Of a stretch of 64,000 bases of DNA, positions 60,208-64,000 are shown piece after piece. Position numbers and translations under genes: made by a program. The stretch comes from Microcella humidisoli. GTDB taxonomy: Bacteria; Actinomycetota; Actinomycetes; Actinomycetales; Microbacteriaceae. Position 1 is the first letter of the stretch. Each line of letters starts with the position of its first letter. The notes beneath the pieces were generated by a model that was not told where the DNA came from, made no database searches, and saw only the letters and a program-made list of their open reading frames with translations. The DNA lies in contig NZ_CP101497.1 of NCBI RefSeq assembly GCF_024362325.1, positions 1,922,001 through 1,986,000 of the forward strand, read 5' to 3'.

Positions 60208-61629
60208 ATGCACACCACCGTGTTCGAGCGCAGCCGCCCCGACGCCCGCCTCATCGCCGACAGCCTCGAGGGGTCGCGGCTGCAGCCGTTCTGGCTCGAC
60301 GACCTGCCCGAGCGGCCCGTGCGGCCCGCGCTGACGGGGCGCGAGACGGCCGACCTCGCCGTCGTGGGTGGCGGCTACACGGGGCTGTGGACGGCGCTGC
60401 TCGCGAAGCAGCGCGACCCCGACGCCCGCGTCGTGCTGCTCGAGGGCAAGCGCATCGGCTGGGCCGCGAGCGGTCGCAACGGCGGTTTCGTCGAGGCGAC
60501 GCTCACCCACGGCGCGAAGAACGGCGAGACCCGGTTCCCTGACGAGCTCGCGACGCTCGATCGACTCGGCATGCAGAACCTCGACGAGATCGAGGCCACG
60601 GTCGAGGCCGAGGGCTGGGCCGTCGACTTCGAGCGCGTCGGCTCCATCGCCGTCGCCACCGAGGCGTACCAGGTAGCCGAGCTCAAGGCCGCGCACGACG
60701 GCGAGCACGAGCTGTTCTTCGACGCTGCCGCGATGCGCGCGCAGATCGCCTCGCCGACCTACGAGGGCGGGCTGTGGTCGACGCGGGATACGGCGCTCGT
60801 GCATCCCGGCAAGCTTGCGATCGCCCTCATGCGCGCGTGCCTCGATGCGGGCGTCGAGATCTTCGAGTCGAGCCCGGTCAGCGACCTCAGCACGGAGCGC
60901 GACGCCGTCACGCTGAGCGTGCGCGGCGGCGGCACCCTCAGGGCCGCGCGCGTGGCGCTCGCGACCAACGCCTTCCCCTCCCTGCTCAAGCGCTACCGCC
61001 TGCACACCGTGCCGGTCTACGACTACGTGCTCATGACCGAACCGCTGACGGATGCGCAGCTCGCGTCGATCGGGTGGCAGGGTCGCCAGGGCGTGGCCGA
61101 CAGCGCCAACCAGTTCCACTACTACCGCCTCAGTGCCGACAACCGCATCCTGTGGGGTGGATACGACGCGATCTACCACTTCGGCGGGCGCATCCGTCCG
61201 GAGTACGACGACCGTCGCGAGTCGTTCGAGACCCTCGCGAGCCACTTCTTCACGACCTTCCCGCAACTGGAGGGCGTGCGGTTCAGCCACCGCTGGGCGG
61301 GCGTCATCGACACGTGCAGCCGCTTCTGCGCCTTCCATGCCACCGCCCACCAGGGGCGCGTCGCCTACTCGGCCGGCTTCACGGGGCTCGGGGTCGCGGC
61401 CACGCGGTTCGCGGCGAACGTCATGCTCGACCAGCTGGCCGGCGAGACGACGGAGCGCACTGCGCTCGACATGGTGCGCAGCATGCCGTTGCCCTTCCCG
61501 CCCGAGCCGGCGACGTATCCGGCCGTGCAGTCGGTGCGCTGGGCGCTCGACCGCGCAGATCACAATTCGGGAAAGAGAAATGCGTTCCTGCGCACGCTCG
61601 ACGCCGTGGGTCTAGGGTTCGATTCGTGA
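60208..61629 (+). CDS. FAD-dependent amine oxidase (PuuB/DadA-like)
   Basis: A 473-residue flavoprotein of the DAO family. FAD is bound by [19 protein letters not shown] near residues 49-67, followed by [11 protein letters not shown], and the C-terminal [20 protein letters not shown] matches the gamma-glutamylputrescine oxidase (PuuB) group. It oxidises a primary or secondary amine to the aldehyde or imino form. The substrate is inferred only from family. Its stop overlaps the cupin start. A palindromic operator covers its promoter. Confidence 0.87.
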   Translation: MHTTVFERSRPDARLIADSLEGSRLQPFWLDDLPERPVRPALTGRETADLAVVGGGYTGLWTALLAKQRDPDARVVLLEGKRIGWAASGRNGGFVEATLTHGAKNGETRFPDELATLDRLGMQNLDEIEATVEAEGWAVDFERVGSIAVATEAYQVAELKAAHDGEHELFFDAAAMRAQIASPTYEGGLWSTRDTALVHPGKLAIALMRACLDAGVEIFESSPVSDLSTERDAVTLSVRGGGTLRAARVALATNAFPSLLKRYRLHTVPVYDYVLMTEPLTDAQLASIGWQGRQGVADSANQFHYYRLSADNRILWGGYDAIYHFGGRIRPEYDDRRESFETLASHFFTTFPQLEGVRFSHRWAGVIDTCSRFCAFHATAHQGRVAYSAGFTGLGVAATRFAANVMLDQLAGETTERTALDMVRSMPLPFPPEPATYPAVQSVRWALDRADHNSGKRNAFLRTLDAVGLGFDS

Positions 61630-61970
61630 GCCTTCCCCTCGACGCAGCCACCGTGCTGCAGGCCCTCGAGCTCGAACTCGAGCACGAGCCCGTCGACGAC
61701 GACCAGGTCGTCGAGGGTGCGCCCACCACGGGCATCGCCGCCCTCACCGAGCTTGACGACTGGGAGGTCGGGGTGTGGGAGATCACGCCCGGCACCGTCA
61801 CCGACGTTGAGGTCGAGGAAGTGTTCATCGTGCTTCGCGGGCACGCCATCCTGCGCCGCGGCGACGGCTCCGAGGTCGAGCTGCGCGCCGGCTCGGTCGG
61901 CCGTCTCGACGACGGCGAAGAGACCGAGTGGCGCGTGCTCGAGACGCTGCGCAAGATCTACATCGCGTAG
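61626..61970 (+). CDS. Cupin-domain protein
   Basis: A 114-residue single-domain cupin: GVWEITPGTVTDVEVEEVFIV carries the first motif (with Glu where metal cupins often have His), and RRGDGSEVELRAGSVGRLDDG the second. Small cupins of this type often accompany PuuB-like oxidases. GTG 61626 overlaps the oxidase stop (GTGA), so they are translated together. A metal site is doubtful because the HxH pair is not evident. Confidence 0.83.
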   Translation: MSLPLDAATVLQALELELEHEPVDDDQVVEGAPTTGIAALTELDDWEVGVWEITPGTVTDVEVEEVFIVLRGHAILRRGDGSEVELRAGSVGRLDDGEETEWRVLETLRKIYIA

Positions 61971-61973
61971 CGC

Positions 61974-62750
61974 CTAGAAGGTGCTGTCGCCCCGGATGAC
62001 GACGTCGCTGCCGCCGTCGACGAACACGATCTGCCCGCACAGGTGCGAGTTCTCGACGCTCGTGAGGTAGCCGAGCAGGTTCGCCACGACGGCGGGCTCG
62101 GCGATGCCGTTGAGCGGCATCGGCACCATCTCCAGAATCGCCTTCGACGACTCCTCCGTGGCGGTGAACGAGTCGGTCATGGGCGTGCGGATGATGCCGG
62201 GCGCGACCGCGTTGAGCGGAATCCCCGCGCCGGCCCACTCGGGCGTCGCAGCGTTGCGGCGGATCCAGCGCACGAGCGCGCGCTTCGTCGAGCCGTAGAT
62301 GAGCCCGCCCTGGCCGGCGTCGATCAACTGCTGCGCGCGGTGCAGCGCGGCCGGTTCGTCGTGCGCGAGGCAAGCATCGACGAGCTCGTCGTCGACCGGG
62401 AAGAGCGAGGCCATGGATGCCGTGGCCACCGCGCGCGGAGCATCCGACCCCGACAGCAGCGGCCGAAGACCCTCGAGCGTCGCGAGCGCGCCGAAGTAGT
62501 TCACCGCGACGGTGGCGGTGGATTCGGTCGCGAGCCCCGCGTTGGCGACGACCGCGTCGATGCGGCCGCCGCTGAGCTCGGTGACGTGGCTCACGAGCGC
62601 GGCGCGGCCCTCGTGCGTGGTGAGGTCGGCCGTGATGTCGGCGTCGTGCAGATCGACCCCGATGACGCGGTGGCCCTGGCCGGCGAGCAGCGCGGCGGTG
62701 GCGGCTCCGATGCCGCTCGCCGCGCCGGTGATGACGTAGGTGCGAGTCAT
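61974..62750 (-). CDS. Short-chain dehydrogenase/reductase
   Basis: A 258-residue Rossmann enzyme with the cofactor motif TGAASGIGAATA, the NAG of VVANAGLA, catalytic Ser in TASMASLF and the YxxxK pair in IYGSTKRALV. An acidic residue at the end of the second strand (VIGVDLHDAD) suggests NAD over NADP. The product resembles hydroxysteroid/alcohol dehydrogenases, but the substrate is unknown. AAGGAG lies 5 nt before ATG 62750. It converges with the cupin gene and is divergent from rpiB. Confidence 0.9.
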   Translation of the reverse strand: MTRTYVITGAASGIGAATAALLAGQGHRVIGVDLHDADITADLTTHEGRAALVSHVTELSGGRIDAVVANAGLATESTATVAVNYFGALATLEGLRPLLSGSDAPRAVATASMASLFPVDDELVDACLAHDEPAALHRAQQLIDAGQGGLIYGSTKRALVRWIRRNAATPEWAGAGIPLNAVAPGIIRTPMTDSFTATEESSKAILEMVPMPLNGIAEPAVVANLLGYLTSVENSHLCGQIVFVDGGSDVVIRGDSTF

Positions 62751-62829
62751 GATGACTCCTTCCGATCGGTGGTGTCTTCAGCGTGGCACTGAGGCTCTCT
62801 CGACGACAGGGGCGAACGTCCCGCCCTCG

Positions 62830-62835
62830 TAGAAT
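62830..62835 (+). promoter_or_regulatory. -10 box of rpiB, leaderless
   Basis: TAGAAT at 62830-62835 lies 6 nt before ATG 62842, and no Shine-Dalgarno is present between them. No clear -35 box is seen 17 bp upstream. Confidence 0.55.
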
Positions 62836-62841
62836 CGAGCC

Positions 62842-63327
62842 ATGCGCATCCACGTCGCGACCGATCACGCCGGCCTCGAGTTCAGCCAGACGGTGCGCGA
62901 GCACGTCGCCGCCCAGGGCCACGAGGTGCACGACCACGGGCCGCAGCACTACGACGCGCTCGACGACTACCCGAGCTTCTGCATCAACGCCGCGCGCGCC
63001 GTCGCGCGTGATCAGGCAGCGGGCGTCGAGGCGCTCGGCATCGTCTTCGGCGGCTCGGGTAATGGCGAGCAGATCGCGGCGAACAAGGTGCAGGGCATCC
63101 GCGCCGCCCTCGTCTGGAGCGACGCGACGGCGCAGCTCGCCCGCGAGCACAACGACGCCAACGTCATCGCGATCGGGGCGCGCCAACACACGGTCGACGA
63201 GGCGCTGCGCTTCATCGACCTCTTCATCAGCACGCCCTTCCCGGGCGAGGAGCGCCACGCGCGCCGCATCGCCCAGCTCGCGGAGTACGAGACCACCGGC
63301 GCGATCGCCGGGCACGAGATCGTCTAG
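62842..63327 (+). CDS. rpiB: Ribose-5-phosphate isomerase B
   Basis: A 161-residue RpiB/LacAB enzyme of the pentose phosphate pathway. IHVATDHAGLEFSQ at the N terminus, DYPSF and FGGSGNGEQIAANKVQGI match actinobacterial RpiB; as in the Mycobacterium enzyme, the catalytic Cys of the E. coli type is absent and the GGSGNGE loop is used with an acidic base. Its message is probably leaderless. The DNA glycosylase gene begins 3 nt after its stop. Confidence 0.95.
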   Translation: MRIHVATDHAGLEFSQTVREHVAAQGHEVHDHGPQHYDALDDYPSFCINAARAVARDQAAGVEALGIVFGGSGNGEQIAANKVQGIRAALVWSDATAQLAREHNDANVIAIGARQHTVDEALRFIDLFISTPFPGEERHARRIAQLAEYETTGAIAGHEIV

Positions 63328-63329
63328 CG

Positions 63330-64000
63330 GTGCCCGAGGGCCACTCCGTTCATCGCATCGCGCGGCAGTTCGCGCGGCACTTCGTCGGTGACCCGGTTCG
63401 GGTCAGCTCGCCGCAGGGGCGCTTCGCCGACGGCGCGGCGCTCATCGACGGGCGCACGATGACCGACTCGAAGGCCGTCGGCAAGCAGATGTTCCTCGAG
63501 TTCGATGACGCCCTGTGGCTTCGGGTGCACCTCGGCATCTACGGCGCCTGGGATTTCAGTGGCTCGATCACTCAGGACGCCACGCAGCGCTCGGCGGGCG
63601 GTCGCATGGGTCAGACGAACCAGCGCGGTACCGACCCCGATGCACCGGATGCTCGCACGACGGTCGTCGGCGAGTACGAGGCATCCCTCTCCTCGATCGG
63701 GGCTCCTCGCCGCACGCGCCTGCGCATGGCCGAGGCCGAGAAGGAGAGTGCGCTCGATGATGCGGCGCTCGCCGCCTTCCCGCCCGAGCCCGTCGGTCAG
63801 GTGCGCGTGCGCCTGCTGACCGACCGCGCGGTCGCCGACCTGCGCGGGCCGACCGCGTGCGAGGTGCTCGACGCGGCCGGCGTGCAGCGCGTCATCGACG
63901 CACTCGGCCCCGATCCGCTCGTCGACGACGCCGACGCGGGGGAGGAGCGCATGCTCGCGCGCATCCGGGGCCGCCGGGTGCCGATCGGCCTGTTGCTCAT
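63330..64000 (+). CDS. Fpg/Nei family DNA glycosylase (partial, runs off the window)
   Basis: The frame is open from GTG 63330 to the window end (223 codons). It starts VPEGHSVHRIARQFARHF: Pro2 is the catalytic nucleophile and Glu3 the acid, as in Nei-type base-excision glycosylases, and the form resembles mycobacterial Nei2. LWLRVHLGIYGAWDF and LRGPTACEVLDAAG fit the beta-sandwich, and the helix-two-turn-helix plus zinc finger must lie beyond 64000. It would remove oxidised bases from DNA. It is in an operon with rpiB, 2 nt apart. Confidence 0.92.
   Translation, partial: MPEGHSVHRIARQFARHFVGDPVRVSSPQGRFADGAALIDGRTMTDSKAVGKQMFLEFDDALWLRVHLGIYGAWDFSGSITQDATQRSAGGRMGQTNQRGTDPDAPDARTTVVGEYEASLSSIGAPRRTRLRMAEAEKESALDDAALAAFPPEPVGQVRVRLLTDRAVADLRGPTACEVLDAAGVQRVIDALGPDPLVDDADAGEERMLARIRGRRVPIGLLL

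Overview
The window is GC-rich (roughly 70 percent by eye), densely coded on both strands and full of 4-bp gene overlaps (ATGA or GTGA). Several things point to an actinobacterium, most likely of the family Microbacteriaceae: the clpS / DUF2017 / zincin cluster, a group II truncated globin, a DosS-like kinase, DUF2510 and DUF6993 proteins, EttA, and at least 18 genes whose -10-like box (TANNNT) lies only 6-8 nt before the start codon, the layout of leaderless transcripts. The family placement is inference; no rRNA is present. All calls rest on reading the sequence, without database searches.

Layout. 1-2756: end of a Gly-rich protein, a DUF427 protein, an MbfA-type ferritin-like/VIT1 transporter and a secreted M23 peptidase. 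2885-4351: a radical SAM protein. 8508-4370 (minus): a four-gene YnjBCD-type ABC importer with a strong hairpin between the binding protein and the first permease. 8587-13538: a VTT membrane protein, a CDP-alcohol phosphatidyltransferase, a flavin disulfide reductase, a methyltransferase-GNAT fusion and a glycosyltransferase. 17325-13548 (minus): a nucleotidyltransferase, then a TerC / GAF-histidine kinase / NarL regulator operon. 17353-21046: a TPP riboswitch followed by ykoE, a fused ykoD-ykoC gene and a small P-loop kinase, so probably thiamine-precursor uptake. 23470-21018 (minus): clpS, DUF2017, a small zincin and a DacA-like protein that has lost its catalytic serine.

23530-33553 holds tRNA-His, orn, a glutaredoxin-like protein, a sulfur operon (PLP enzyme plus a CstB-like persulfide dioxygenase/rhodanese), tRNA-Arg, a large inverted repeat, a group II decarboxylase, and an aldo/keto reductase with an EamA transporter. 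33554-33635 is a divergent TetR-controlled promoter with two matching operators. 35079-40299 is a signalling cluster: regulator, hybrid kinase and regulator, plus a membrane protein with a kinase-type His box but no ATPase domain. 41100-45690 carries EttA, two thioesterases and a GH16-like protein.

45687-60131 is the most unusual region. Two cassettes each end in a direct repeat that copies the 3' end of the neighbouring gene. One holds an HxlR/QorB pair and a paralogous membrane gene and is bounded by a 64-bp repeat of the globin gene tail. The other is a lower-GC glycan-synthesis cassette bounded by a 36-bp repeat of the tail of a GH13 (amylosucrase-like) gene. This resembles attL/attR left by site-specific insertion into gene 3' ends, but no integrase is visible. 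The window ends with a PuuB-like oxidase and cupin, an SDR, rpiB and the start of a Nei/Fpg DNA glycosylase.
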